Shown piece by piece: positions 42,891-53,172 of a DNA stretch of 64,000 nucleotides (the first letter of the stretch is position 1; each line of letters begins with the position of its first letter). The position numbers and the translations under genes were made by a program. The notes below the pieces were generated by a model. It did no database searches and had not been told where the DNA came from. It was given only the letters and a program-made list of their open reading frames with translations. Source of the DNA: Yponomeuta sedellus (Eukaryota; Arthropoda; Insecta; Lepidoptera; Yponomeutidae). Where the stretch lies: the NCBI GenBank assembly GCA_934045075.1, contig OW203743.1:17045152-17109151 (forward strand), in the 5' to 3' direction.

Positions 42891-45800
42891 CGCACTTCAG
42901 CACCAGCTCTGCTCGTCGCATGCACCACGCCGCCGTCATCGCCTGCACGGTCGAGAAATGGATATCAGACTGTTACTTCATAATCTTATTAAAGTCCTAA
43001 GACCAAAGTTTAATTGTTAAAATACTCTGTAGCCGTACATATATAAAATGGTCAATTATTATTTCCATCCCCCACGGGACAGGCATCGCCTAGTGTGGGG
43101 GTCTGTGTACCTATACGACATAATATTCTATATGGCATAAACGTTTTTATTTTTTTAAAGTTAAAACATTAATAGGTCGTATAGAATGCGTCCTATTACG
43201 AAATCCTGTCGGAATCCTGACGTTTGCGATAGCTATTAGTATGAAATTTGATAGCCAGACGGTTGAAATCGTTCAGGATTCGGCGCGCGTAATATAGGTA
43301 CCTAGATAAAGCGAAACTTGATGAATTTTAAAAACCTATTTAGAGGCTAAAAATTTCACCCATGCCGGGATTCGAACCCGCAACCTCTGGCTATCCGTGC
43401 CAGCGCTCTACCAATTGAGCCAATGGGCGATGAATTTTATTGATTCATACATTTAACCACCTCAGTCCGTCAGTAATGACAGAGGTTAAAAAATGTGACA
43501 TAAAACGAAAATAACAAAAAAAAAATTACTGTTTATTTCATAGTAAAAAAGGACACAAAAGTTTTCTTGGTCTGGACTAATTAATCAAGTCTCGTAAATG
43601 TGAACTGCTGTTATACTGTTTAAATTTAAAAAAAAAACGTACAATGCGGCGGGCTTAATCCCATAAGTAATTTCTACCAATCAACCACAGGAGGTAGAAG
43701 AAAGGGTTGGTAGGTGGGCAAAACAAAACTAAAAGATTTTTTTTATGTAGCCGTTGGTGCCGGCTGTCATGTAATGGCAGTCGTTAAGCCATGTCAGAAG
43801 CCTTATGGGTGGTCTAATAACTTCTGACAGTAAGCCCCGTCACTGTCTTACAATCCTCCACCAACCCGGACTTGGCCCCCGTGGTGGAGTATGGCCTAAT
43901 CTTCCTGCGATGCAGGAAGAGACCCGTGCCTCAGCAGTAGGGACATACAAGGGTTGATATCGAATAATTAAGCTCATAATCTCTCTGTGTTAGAAGACCT
44001 GTGCCATACAGTGGGACGTTTATAGGCTAAAATAAAATAATATAGCCTATATATATATATATCCCACTGTAGGGCAGAGGTCTTATTATGGGCTTAATTA
44101 CCACGCGTGCCCACCGCGGATTGGCAATTTCAAGTGCTGAGGTATTTGAACACCTCAAACATGCGGAGGTTTTTAAACCCCACTCTTCATCTCCAGTGGA
44201 AGAGCTGGGCTGACACACAATAATACATGTAGATATACCTAATAATAATAGTAGATACAATAGTGCACAAATGTATATTAATCAAGAACAATTTACAGCC
44301 TCTGCTGACATCAAATTTTCTCCGACAAGTCACGCGCCGTCATTCCATTCAAACGTACATCAGCAGTCATACATGCCAGTCTGAAATAACATAATATAAC
44401 ATTTACATACACGCACATACATTGCTTCTGGCCCCACACTAGGATACCCTGTGTCGTGGGAACCAGAAACAACGACATCACAAACATGTAAACATCCAAG
44501 ACCTGGACTTTTTTTTTTGTTTCCAGCCGGGATTCGAACCCGAACATTTCATTTCATTCGAAATGAAATGAAATGAAAAGGTTTTATTCAAAGGAGCACA
44601 GAAACTGCGGCTTAATGAACGTTACAATTCAAACTAGGTGTCCATTTCAAAATCTAGATCATTTAGGAGAAAAAATGGACAAAAAAACTCCTAACTTAGT
44701 CTTTTCAAAAGTCCTTAATTAACATAGTTTACATAATAATTTTAAACATAGAACTCATACATTGTACTGGCTTTCATTCCAGACCTCATTGTCATCTAAA
44801 TAATCCTGTCCACAATTGTCCAACCTCCTTCTCTAACAAAACACTCAGGTTTTCTCGCAATGTTTTCTTTCTTTTATTAGGTGCCGACAGAATACCAGCG
44901 TTGCAGAAGGTATTCCTTTTGTGACAAATGCTGAGTCGGGTCCTTTCACAAACGCAGTGCACTGATATTCCTTGCATGTTTCTTTTTAATCTAAAATTGA
45001 TAATCCTGTACATTGTTATGTATATTCTGTCATTGTACTGTGTTTTTAAGTGAATAAATTATTTCAATTCAATTCTTTAACTTCACAAACGTGAAAGTTA
45101 AAGGTTTCCGAGACTTACGTCCGTGAGCTCGTGAGTGAGAAGCAAGGGCAGCGTGACGCTGGTGACGTCATTGCAGCACGCTGTCTTCAGGATGTTCCGC
45201 AGTCCCAGGATCACCGGGTGGCGCGAGTTGATGTCTCCTGGGGGGCGAAGGAGTACTCAGTACTTGATTTCGTTAATCGGAAAAGCTGGACTTTCCGTAA
45301 TACGCGTTTTTAACAAATTTCAAATAAATTTTCACAACAGGCTTTTAACAGTGTAAAAAAAACAGAATTATTATATACATTTGTATCAATTATGAGTTTT
45401 AAAAACCGATTAAGACATTTTAACTAAATAAATGGACCATTAATGTAAAAAAATCAGAAAATCGAAACTTGATAATTTTGCACTGTAGAAATTTTATTGC
45501 AAAGGGTCAGGATTGGTCGAATCTATAATGTCGTCACGGGTCCGTATAGGCTGCACGATTATTTAAGTTGATTCATAATAAAGTTAAAAATGATAATTTT
45601 ATTTTTATTTTTTAATTAATCATAATATGATAAATGATATTGATAATCTATGGCAATCAATAAATTAAGAATATTCTTTATTGTACACCTGAGCACATTA
45701 TTATAAATAAAACAATTGGTGGCCTTATTGCTAAAACCAATTTATACCAAATTAGCTTTGACTGTTTAAAAAATGAAATTATTTAATGTTCGATGTAATA

Positions 45801-48800
45801 ATTTCACTTGACTGTTGATTGTAGACTTTTAGTCCGGATTTACTTACTTACTTAAAAGGCTACAATGTGTTGTGCTTACGAAAGTTTTGGTTCAAAAATA
45901 TGACTGTTGATTTAAAAAAAATAATATATGCATGCCTAGAAGAAACAACATTTAAGGGTGACCGGTCAACCTGACATCAGGATGTACGGTCACCCTTAAA
46001 TGTTTTTTCTCTTCTAAAATAAGATGGAATACATTCACTACTTAGAGGAAGCAAATAGAAGCAATAGTGCACTAAATATTCACAATTTCCGACGATAAAT
46101 ACGTGTAGTGACGGGTCATTCTGACGCTGACGGGTAATCAACTAACCGGACTTGAGCGTGTCGTCGACGACCAGGTGAAAGACGGTGTGGACCTCGGCCA
46201 GGTTGGAGTGCTTGGTGACGTAGACGTCGCCCGTCTGCAGGCTGCGGCGAGCGCGCAGCCGCGGCAGCGGGTTGCTGTTGGGGTTCTCAGACTGCTCCTT
46301 CACGCGCGCCTGGTTGCGCTTCTCGGCCTGGGATCCAATTAACATAACATTATTATATTCTTTTTAATGCACCAACCCGTGCTAAGGACAATTTTGAAAA
46401 ACCTATTTAGAGGCTAAAAATTCCACCCATGCCGGGATTCGAACCTGCGACCTCTGTCTATCCGTGCCAGCGCTCTTCCAACTGAGCTAATGGGCGACTC
46501 ACCAGATGTCGTTGCCTGTACGTAATACAGAGAATATTGTAGTGGTTCGAAATTTCACTGATGCCGGTGAGTCTCCCATTAGCTCAGTTGGAAAGAGCGC
46601 TGGCACGGATAGCCAGAGGTGACGGCCTCGGCTAGCCGGCTGAGTTAGGCGTCCAAGCTGGTAAAGTGATCGCGGGCGGGCCGGGACTTGTGCGCTCTGT
46701 AGGCAAATACTGGCAAAGAGCTGTCTGGTTTAATGACTTACCGGCAATTTGACGGCCTCGGCTAGCCGACTGAGTTGGGCGTCCAGGCTGGGAAAGTGAT
46801 ACTCGGCGGCGGCGCGGGCGAGCCGGGCCGCGTGTGCGCTGTAGAAGCCCGGCCCGTCCTCACACAGTAGGACCACTGCCGACAGCTCGCTGGAATACAG
46901 GCCAAGGGCCGTCTGGAGCCGGCTAGACGATTGGCTGGAAACGAAGGACAAAATAGCAAATGAGAATCCAAACTAATTCGGAAAGACATTGTGTTTGTAT
47001 CGTAAAAATAAAAAAGGTGCCAAAACTTTAGATCATAAAGTAAAATTAAATTTTACTCATTTTTATTTACTCATTGGTCCTGTGCTCTACTTACTCTACA
47101 CAGCTGATTTACCGTCTAATCACAAAGTCACAACTGGAACCTTCGCGGACGACACCGTCTATCTAGCAAGCCATCAAGACCCCGCTACCGCATCACAAGA
47201 CTTGCAGAATGCACTAAACCCTATGGAAAACTGATGCAGTTTATGGCGTATTAGGACAAACGAGACGAAATCGGTACAAGTTACTTTTACCCTCAGAAAG
47301 GGAGTGTGCCCTCCAGTTCGTCTTAATGGTCAGGAAATTCCTCAAGCCAACGAAGCCCGTTATCTGGGAATCCACCTTGATAGGCGCTTGACATTTAAAA
47401 AAACACATATCAATGAAACGAAAACAGCTTAAAGTTCGTTCTATGTATAGGCTTGTAGGTCCCAAGTCCAAACATTATATATAAATCAATCTTGAAGCCC
47501 ATCTGGACTATGGGGAACCGCTTGCAGGTCAAGCATAGATATACTTGAACGATTCCAGACGAAAACTATAAGCTCAATGATGAATATCCGTCAGTACTCA
47601 TTTTCGTGCAATTTGCTCAAGCCAGATGTCGCTGCCTGTACGTAATACAGAGAATAGTGTAAAGAGGTTCGAAATTTCACTGATGTCGTGAGTCGCCCAT
47701 TGGCTCAATTGGTAGAGCGCTGGCACGGATAGCCAGAGGTTGCGGGTTCGAATCCCGGCATGGGTGAAATTTTTAGCCTCTAAATAGGTTTTTAAATTTG
47801 TTCCTTAGCACGGGTTAGTGCATTAAAAATAAAAATAGTATAATGCATAAATCAAGTTTGTATCTATGTTTGTTACTTGATCACGGGAGAACTCCTGAAC
47901 GGATTGGGATGAAATTTGGCACAGAGATAGATTAAAGTCAGAGACTTTATCCCAGAAAAATACAAACATATCAAAATTTCTTCTTTTCTGACCCTAGGCA
48001 CAACTGCTATGCTCAACTGGTTGTGCATTTTTGTTTCCCGTCGGTACAACTGATTTAAATGTTACCTAGTCTAAGCTTTTTTTCATAGCATTTAGTAAGT
48101 TTAATCAGGTCTCTGCAATACAAATTGTAGGTACAAATTGTAATATTGTACTTAAAGTCTAGTGCAGATACTGCAAATACGAGTATACGGTTACAAACGT
48201 GGAAATATTTATCTAATCTCTTTAGCAAATAAATATCTTCATCTTATCTCATCTTATTTATTTCCTAACTCTACAATAGGCTGCTACTTATGTATGCGGA
48301 ATCTGGGATTCCAATAATTTTAAACGCAATGTCTGACCTCCATGGTCAAATTCGTTCTTTTTTTAAATACTGGCCGCTAATATTTTTCTCTTATATACGT
48401 TAGTGTTTTGTTTTTGTTGGGTTTAAAATGTCATATCGCTGAAAAAATGGAACTCACTCGTGAAAATATTCGTGCTATGATTTATTACGATTTTCGACGT
48501 GGTTTAACGCAACAACAGTGCGTAGATCAATTAACTTCGACTTTTGGTGGTGAAGCTCCATCAAAAACGACTGTGTATCACTGGTTTAGTGCAGTAAGCT
48601 CACGGACGAAGTTAAAGAAGGTCGCCCGAAATCGGTGGTTGTGCCACAAAATATTGAAGCTGTGCGAAAACTAATAATGCAAGACCGCCATGTTACGTAT
48701 CGCGAGACAGAGGCTATTCTGGGCATATGTATGACGAGCATTTATAGGATATTACATTTGTCTGTAAAAAAAAAATTGTTCGCGTTGGATCCCGCACAAC

Positions 48801-51800
48801 TTAACTCAGGATCAAAAAGATGCTCGTGTTGAATGGTGCAAGAAAACCTTAAAAAAATTCAACGGAGGCGCCTCAAAATCTGTTTATAATATCTACACAG
48901 GTGACGAATCCTGGATCTACGCGTACAATCCCGAAACTAAACAACAATCAACAGTTTGGGTGTTTCAAAATGAGCCGAACCCTACGAAAGTGGCTCGTGC
49001 AAAAAGCACTGTAAAGCAAATGGTGGCCTGCTTTTTTGGTATTAATGGCCATGTGGCTACAATACCATTGGAGAATCGCAGAACGGGTAATTCGGAGTGG
49101 TACACGACCATTTGTTTGCCGGAAGTATTTGAAGAAATACGCCAAAACAACCAGCGACGCAGAATCATACTTCACCATGATAATGCCAGCTGTCATTCAT
49201 CTCAGGAAACAACTACATTTTTGGATGGTCAAAAAATAGAATTGATAGGTCATCCACCGTACAGCCCTGATTTGGCTCCCAATGATTTCCATTTATTCCC
49301 AAATGTAAAGAATAAATTACGTGGTCAACGATTTTCGACCCGAGATGATGCCGTAGATGCGTTCAAACAGCACGTTTTGGAAATACCTCAATCAGAGTGG
49401 AAAAAGTGTTATACAAATTGGTTTCATCGAATGCAAAAGTGCATCGATCATAGTGGAGAATACTTTGAAAAACAATAGATGCGTATTTAACCACATACAT
49501 TTGTTTATTTTTTCTATTCCGCATACATAAGTAGCAGCCCTCGTATAAATACTCACTCTTCGCCCTCCGGCACGCAAAGATCCATCAGATCCATGGCGAC
49601 GATGCGAAGGTTATGTGTCTGCTTGAGCTGGCTGCCGAGGTGGATGGTGAAGCTCTCCTCCAGCCGGGGGGAGGCCGGCGCGCGGGGGGCGGGGAACGAC
49701 TTCTCCACCGTGAAGGTACCCAAGGGGGAGTTGCTGTGGATCAGGGCCCGAGTTGAAGGAAGGGTTAGGGTTACAAAGTTGAAGGTTTGTTTGACCCTGG
49801 TACTGAGATCCAATTACAATCCAATTAATCTGTGCCTCATTGCTGAGGGTCGGGGCTGCTGATGGGACGATAAATGTATTGAACAATTCTTTATTGCACT
49901 AAATTAATGATAAAGGTGACCTTAGAACTATGGGGCCTTCGAAGTATTATGTATGCAGACTCTTTTCAATCATTGACTTCCCTCTCATCAGCCAAACTAA
50001 AGAAGCTTACAATTTTTTTATTTACTTCAAAAGTTAATCCGGAATTAAGTTTAAGTATATGGAACTGTCTGTTTATCAAAGAAGTCCTTTTCAAATCTAG
50101 ATTCTCAGCTCACCTGGGAGTGTTCAAAGCGGAGGTGCTCTGGTACTCCTCAAGGGTCTTCATGAGCCAGCCACGGTACTGCGCGCGCTGCGTCTGCCAC
50201 AGCGCGTCCAGCTGGGAGCCCCAGCGGCCCGCCACCAGGCTCTGCTCCTCGAAGTGCTTGGCCGCCAGCTCGTTGATGTCCTCCTCCGTTGAGAATGTGT
50301 TCAGGAGGCTGACTTTCTCTTCCATCTCTTCGGTTTGCCTATGGATGATGCGGATATTGGACGGTTGGATGATGTTGGTACAAATTTTGGTTTGCATCTG
50401 TATATGGAATAATGGGTTTGAGGGGTATACTCGTACTATCTATTTAGCATGCCTAATCAAAAATGTGGATAATTTTTAGTGATTGGTATTTAATTTAAAA
50501 AAAAAAAAACCACAAATGCATTTTAACTTGTAGGTTATATTTAAAGTGTATTAGAGGAGTGTTTTATTTTTTTTAGAAATAAAACATTAACAGTATTTTT
50601 TATAAAAGCATGTTTCGTCTAAAGCGAGGGTCTCAAGCACTCCTCAGATGCAGTTAATTTAATCTGCGTGTCTTTTCCTTATAAAATCTCCAACTGAGAT
50701 TATTTTAATTTGTATTTATTTATCAATTATAATATTGTATTTATTTATATATTTAAGGAAAAAATCAAACAGATTTTTAGATCAGGAGTGCCTATGTAAT
50801 CTATTCTCATATTTAATTCAATTTTGTTTGCAGATTAAATATTAACTTAAACACTAGCTTACCTTAAAACCCTTTATGTTTTATAATTACGATGTATTAC
50901 GTATTAGTGTACTAGCTACTAAATAATAATAAGGGCCTGTTTCACAATCTGCAAATAAAGTTCCGGATAAGCTGCAACCAGGGCTGCCATTTGTTCTAAA
51001 TTTGAAGCCATAAACAAACACACGCAATATAGGGATATTTATTTAAATTTAGAACAAATGGGAGCTTTGGTTGCGGATAGCTTATCCGGAACTTTATTTG
51101 CAGATTGTGAAACAGGTCCTAAATCTAGGTTTTAAGGAATCATGTGTTCCTAAATAAGATCTATGTGTTTACTATAGTGGGGATTAAGGTAAGGTAGTTT
51201 TATAGATATTGATGTACATAGAAGGCCATACCCACCCTAAATTTGTCTAGTCCCCACCCCAGCAACATTCCAGCATACAACATATATCCAAAATCAACTA
51301 ACCTTTGAGTAATCTTCTGAATATCTTCATCTCTATTCTTTAAAGTGTCTGACACAGTATTGGCGTAAGAACTCTCTACTTGAAGGATGGTTTCCAGTGC
51401 AGGTGAGTGAACAAGCTTATGATATGCTGTGGCAAAGACCTCTTCGTCTGAAGTGCCCTTTTGTTCCGCATATTCCATAACATTGTCTTTGAAGAGCTTT
51501 TCCCAGTTCTTCACAATACCGTCTACATTGATTTCACTGTTTTTTAGTTGGTTGAGAAGTTTTTCGTCACGTGCATTGTGAAATTTCTTTGTTTCTTCTG
51601 AGACAAATTTCGCTAGACTCTCGTTTAATTCTACAACAATATTATGACGATGTAAATAAAAAAAAAAAAATATTTTATACTTTAGATACATAATACAAAG
51701 ATATTTTGTGTCTATTGTAAAATATAAATTCTTCATAAATACAAAATATCTTTGAAATAAATCAATAATTTCCCTAATGTCTCACAAAACTAAGGCACTA

Positions 51801-52007
51801 CTTCAATCAAAAAATACACAATTTACCCTCTTCCAAGTAAACCGGAATGTGGAACATGTTTATAACTCTCTGCACCAACTCCCTGGTGCTCCCGTGATGT
51901 GGAATTTCCACTGGAACTTCCAGCTTGAACAGCAATTCTTCGTTTGTACATGTCGGGAACGTAAACCTGAAGGATTTCGAGACTTTTTCTTCAGTTTCTG
52001 AAGTCAT
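42832..52007 (-). CDS. C12orf4/FERRY3-like protein (DUF2362), C-terminus missing
   Basis: Eight exons on the minus strand: 52007-51827, 51630-51303, 50338-50114, 49733-49557, 46934-46742, 46327-46147, 45237-45119 and 42942-42832. All are GT-AG with matching phases, 1515 nt = 505 codons. The ATG at 52007 is in a good context (AAAAATG); the frame extends upstream only through non-ATG codons. Segments include [19 protein letters not shown], the Glu-rich helix [35 protein letters not shown] and [20 protein letters not shown]. Exon 8 has [19 protein letters not shown], which I recall as typical of vertebrate C12orf4. That protein (about 552 residues) is subunit 3 of the FERRY Rab5-effector complex, linking early endosomes to mRNA; the role here is by homology. 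About 45 C-terminal residues should lie in an exon below 42832 that I could not find. Confidence 0.72.
42950..43325. other. intron sequence, nothing recognised
   Basis: Part of the 2.2-kb intron between FERRY3 exons 45237-45119 and 42942-42832. AT-rich, no repeat identified. Confidence 0.3.
43326..43428 (-). repeat. tRNA-derived SINE, family A
   Basis: Complete minus-strand unit: GCCCATTGGCTCAATTGGTA A box, loop ACGGATA, GGGTTCGAATCCCGGC B box, ATGGGTG end and the AAATTTTTAGCCTCTAAATA tail. C33 instead of U33 in the anticodon loop argues against a working tRNA. Confidence 0.75.
43745..43967 (+). repeat. interspersed repeat (family C)
   Basis: GCCGTTGGTGCCGGCTGTCA to GCAGTAGGGACATACAAGGG, the same order as the full copy at 57004-57372 with the first 140 bp missing. 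Confidence 0.65.
44387..44541 (-). repeat. tRNA-derived SINE, family B (truncated)
   Basis: Body and B box are present (TCCAGCCGGGATTCGAACCCG); the A-box half is replaced by the LINE 3' end starting at about 44545. Confidence 0.65.
44545..44813 (-). pseudogene. LINE 3' UTR fragment
   Basis: A near-copy of 13446-13710: the (GAAAT)n terminus, here forming the palindrome CATTTCATTCGAAATG, then GGTTTTATTCAAAGGAGCAC to CTCATTGTCATCTAAATAATCC. Strongly 5'-truncated. Confidence 0.7.
45345..45540. repeat. interspersed repeat shared with 40710-40900
   Basis: Second copy of the repeat described at 40710. It is followed by AT-rich intron sequence and a TTCTTTATTGTACACCTGAGC word (45668) that also occurs at 42205. 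Confidence 0.5.
45939..46015. repeat. small inverted repeat
   Basis: AACATTTAAGGGTGACC pairs with GGTCACCCTTAAATGTT across a loop of about 20 bp, with partial pairing continuing outward (AGAAGAAAC / TTTTTCTCTTCT). An intronic hairpin, probably a MITE remnant. Confidence 0.6.
46366..46620. repeat. inverted pair of family A SINEs
   Basis: A minus-strand unit (46366-46495) and a truncated plus-strand unit (46570-46620) face away from a linker containing CAGATGTCGTTGCCTGTACG. The plus unit breaks at AGCCAGAGGT, where it joins the duplicated FERRY3 exon piece at 46621. Confidence 0.7.
46621..46705 (-). pseudogene. partial duplicate of a FERRY3 exon
   Basis: GACGGCCTCGGCTAGCCGGC to GTGCGCTCTGTAGGC repeats 46752-46845 of the real exon (46934-46742) with several substitutions and a deletion of about 15 bp. 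It lacks a donor. It lies 37 bp past the real donor in transcription order, fused to a truncated SINE. Confidence 0.75.
46980..47610 (+). pseudogene. jockey-type LINE reverse transcriptase fragment
   Basis: Open frames give [16 protein letters not shown], the catalytic [14 protein letters not shown], then a stop and [20 protein letters not shown] after it. This is the RT catalytic block and downstream region of a jockey-clade LINE, with stops and frame changes. Inside a FERRY3 intron, antisense to the gene. Confidence 0.7.
47619..47838 (+). repeat. tRNA-derived SINE, family A, full unit with linker
   Basis: AAGCCAGATGTCGCTGCCTG linker, tRNA-like head from 47695 (GCCCATTGGCTCAATTGG), B box, then the tail GCCTCTAAATAGG ... 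TTAGCACGGGTTAGTGCATT. The best-preserved single copy in the window. Confidence 0.8.
47840..48275. other. intronic repeat remnant
   Basis: ACTCCTGAACGGATTGGGATGAAATTTGGCACAG (47889 on) is a phrase common in insect interspersed repeats. Nothing else was recognised up to the mariner. Confidence 0.35.
48279..49542 (+). mobile_element. mariner element (inactive)
   Basis: Terminal inverted repeats GGCTGCTACTTATGTATGCGGAA (48279-48301) and its complement (about 49515-49537) bound a mariner-length element. The right end reads ..AGCAGCCCTCG|TA, while the left end has lost the outermost bases. It lies in a FERRY3 intron, opposite in direction, and its right end is about 9 bp beyond the six-base donor GTGAGT (49556-49551) of exon 49733-49557. 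Confidence 0.85.
48447..49478 (+). pseudogene. mariner transposase with frameshifts
   Basis: N-terminal helix-turn-helix pieces ([46 protein letters not shown]) are in broken frames. From 48960 a clean 172-codon frame holds the second catalytic region ([13 protein letters not shown]) and [16 protein letters not shown], with the DD34D spacing expected of mariner. At least two frameshifts or stops in 48600-48960 remove activity. Confidence 0.85.
50400..50931. other. AT-rich intron sequence
   Basis: Belongs to the FERRY3 intron 51302-50339. Nothing recognised. Confidence 0.3.
50932..51120. mobile_element. MITE
   Basis: Near-perfect 42-bp terminal inverted repeats: AGGGCCTGTTTCACAATCTG ... and ... 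CAGATTGTGAAACAGGTCCT, separated by about 100 bp. Without coding capacity, inside a FERRY3 intron. Confidence 0.8.
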
Positions 52008-52140
52008 TTTTCTGACCACCCACCCGCAGAACCAACAACATCAACAAATGAAATGCCAAAATTGCCAATCGACTGACTGGTGACAGCTGTCAAAAGTGAC
52101 GTTTGCAGTTACGTTCGTAAACCACAAAATTTTGATCAAA
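52008..52140 (-). promoter_or_regulatory. FERRY3-like gene promoter region
   Basis: Within 130 bp upstream of the ATG are a perfect 12-bp palindrome TGACAGCTGTCA (52081-52092, with an E-box core CAGCTG), a TCAGT initiator-like motif followed by a CCAAT-box-like CGATTGG on the gene strand (about 52070) and an ACGTCA half-site (about 52100). No TATA box is apparent. These are motif matches only. Confidence 0.35.
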
Positions 52141-52379
52141 GTAAAGTAAAGTAAATAGTTTATTTCCAAGAAGACAATACACATTGAAATACCTTATAAA
52201 TAGACAGTGGAGGGTATGACAAAAAATTGTTTTATGTTTACCGGCAGTCCCCAAACTAGGCTAGGCCTGTATCTTGGGGACTTTATTAGACTTTATCAGG
52301 GGCCCCATTGCACAGAGAATATAATAATGCACCATTCCTTCTGTGATATTCACATGGATTTCGTTGTTCGGTGTGCAAT

Positions 52380-52630
52380 GGCCATCATCATCAGCCATTC
52401 GCCTACAGCAGGACATTAACCTCGTGGTTTTCAAGCTTCACGGTTTTGGGCCGTCCAGTGACTCTCCGCCACCGTAACTAGGTCGTCAGACCACCTGGTT
52501 AAGGGCCTGCCCACGCTGCGTCGTCCGGTCCGTGGTGGCCAGGTCAAAACGGCCCCAACGGCTATCAGTTCATCGAGCTGTGGCATTTGCTACTCCCGAA
52601 GCGGAAGCTGAGTTCCGAGTGACCGAAGCT
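52380..52630. repeat. LINE-derived fragment
   Basis: CATCATCATCAGCCATTCGCC and the GGCCGTCCAGTGACTCTCCGCC region are the antisense of a LINE C-terminal region, as at 40498. No open frame remains. Confidence 0.35.
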
Positions 52631-53172
52631 GAGTTCCAGTTTTGGCCCAGTTCGAAATATCCTTCTCCATTGGTATTTAATAAACGCTTCACATAATCCT
52701 AGCGTCGAAAATATCATTGGTTATCGTAGACAAAAGCATGCGTCAAGAGGTTGATTTGCTGTCGACTGTACTATCTGTGGTTCATGTTTTTTTCTGGCAT
52801 TTTGTTTCATTTCGGTTTCTACAGTTTCACACTAGTGGATAGAATTTCAGACAAGTTTATTTCGGATGGGATTCTAGGTTACGGAAGATCTAATTTTGGA
52901 CCAGAAAAACTTTGGAGTACTCGGGGCGGTGTCATGCCTTAAAATTTATTGAAACAGGGACACAAAAAGTTAACAATTCAGCTGGGTTTTGTTATAGTAG
53001 AACTATATTTTCATAACGTATAAATTAAAAAATGGAAACAATAAATTAATTTACATAGACGAGATTATTACAAAAGTTGATGTTCGGTTCAGTGGCGTCC
53101 CCTGCGGTGTTCTGGACTGAACCTTGCGGTCGGGGTGTTCCGTGACTGCATCGCTTAGATCCAACGAGTTGT
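52631..53172 (-). other. Mlc2 3' UTR and downstream spacer
   Basis: Minus-strand AATAAA candidates are TTTATT at about 52945 (plus reading) and AATTTAT neighbours. The 3' UTR probably ends near 52940. No other gene was seen between Mlc2 and the FERRY3-like gene. Confidence 0.4.

Noticed and set aside
43326..43428. tRNA gene calls for the GCCCATTGGCTCAATTGG... units
   Set aside because: A and B boxes are good, but the anticodon loop has C33, the units share long conserved tails and linkers, and many are truncated or inverted. They are SINEs.
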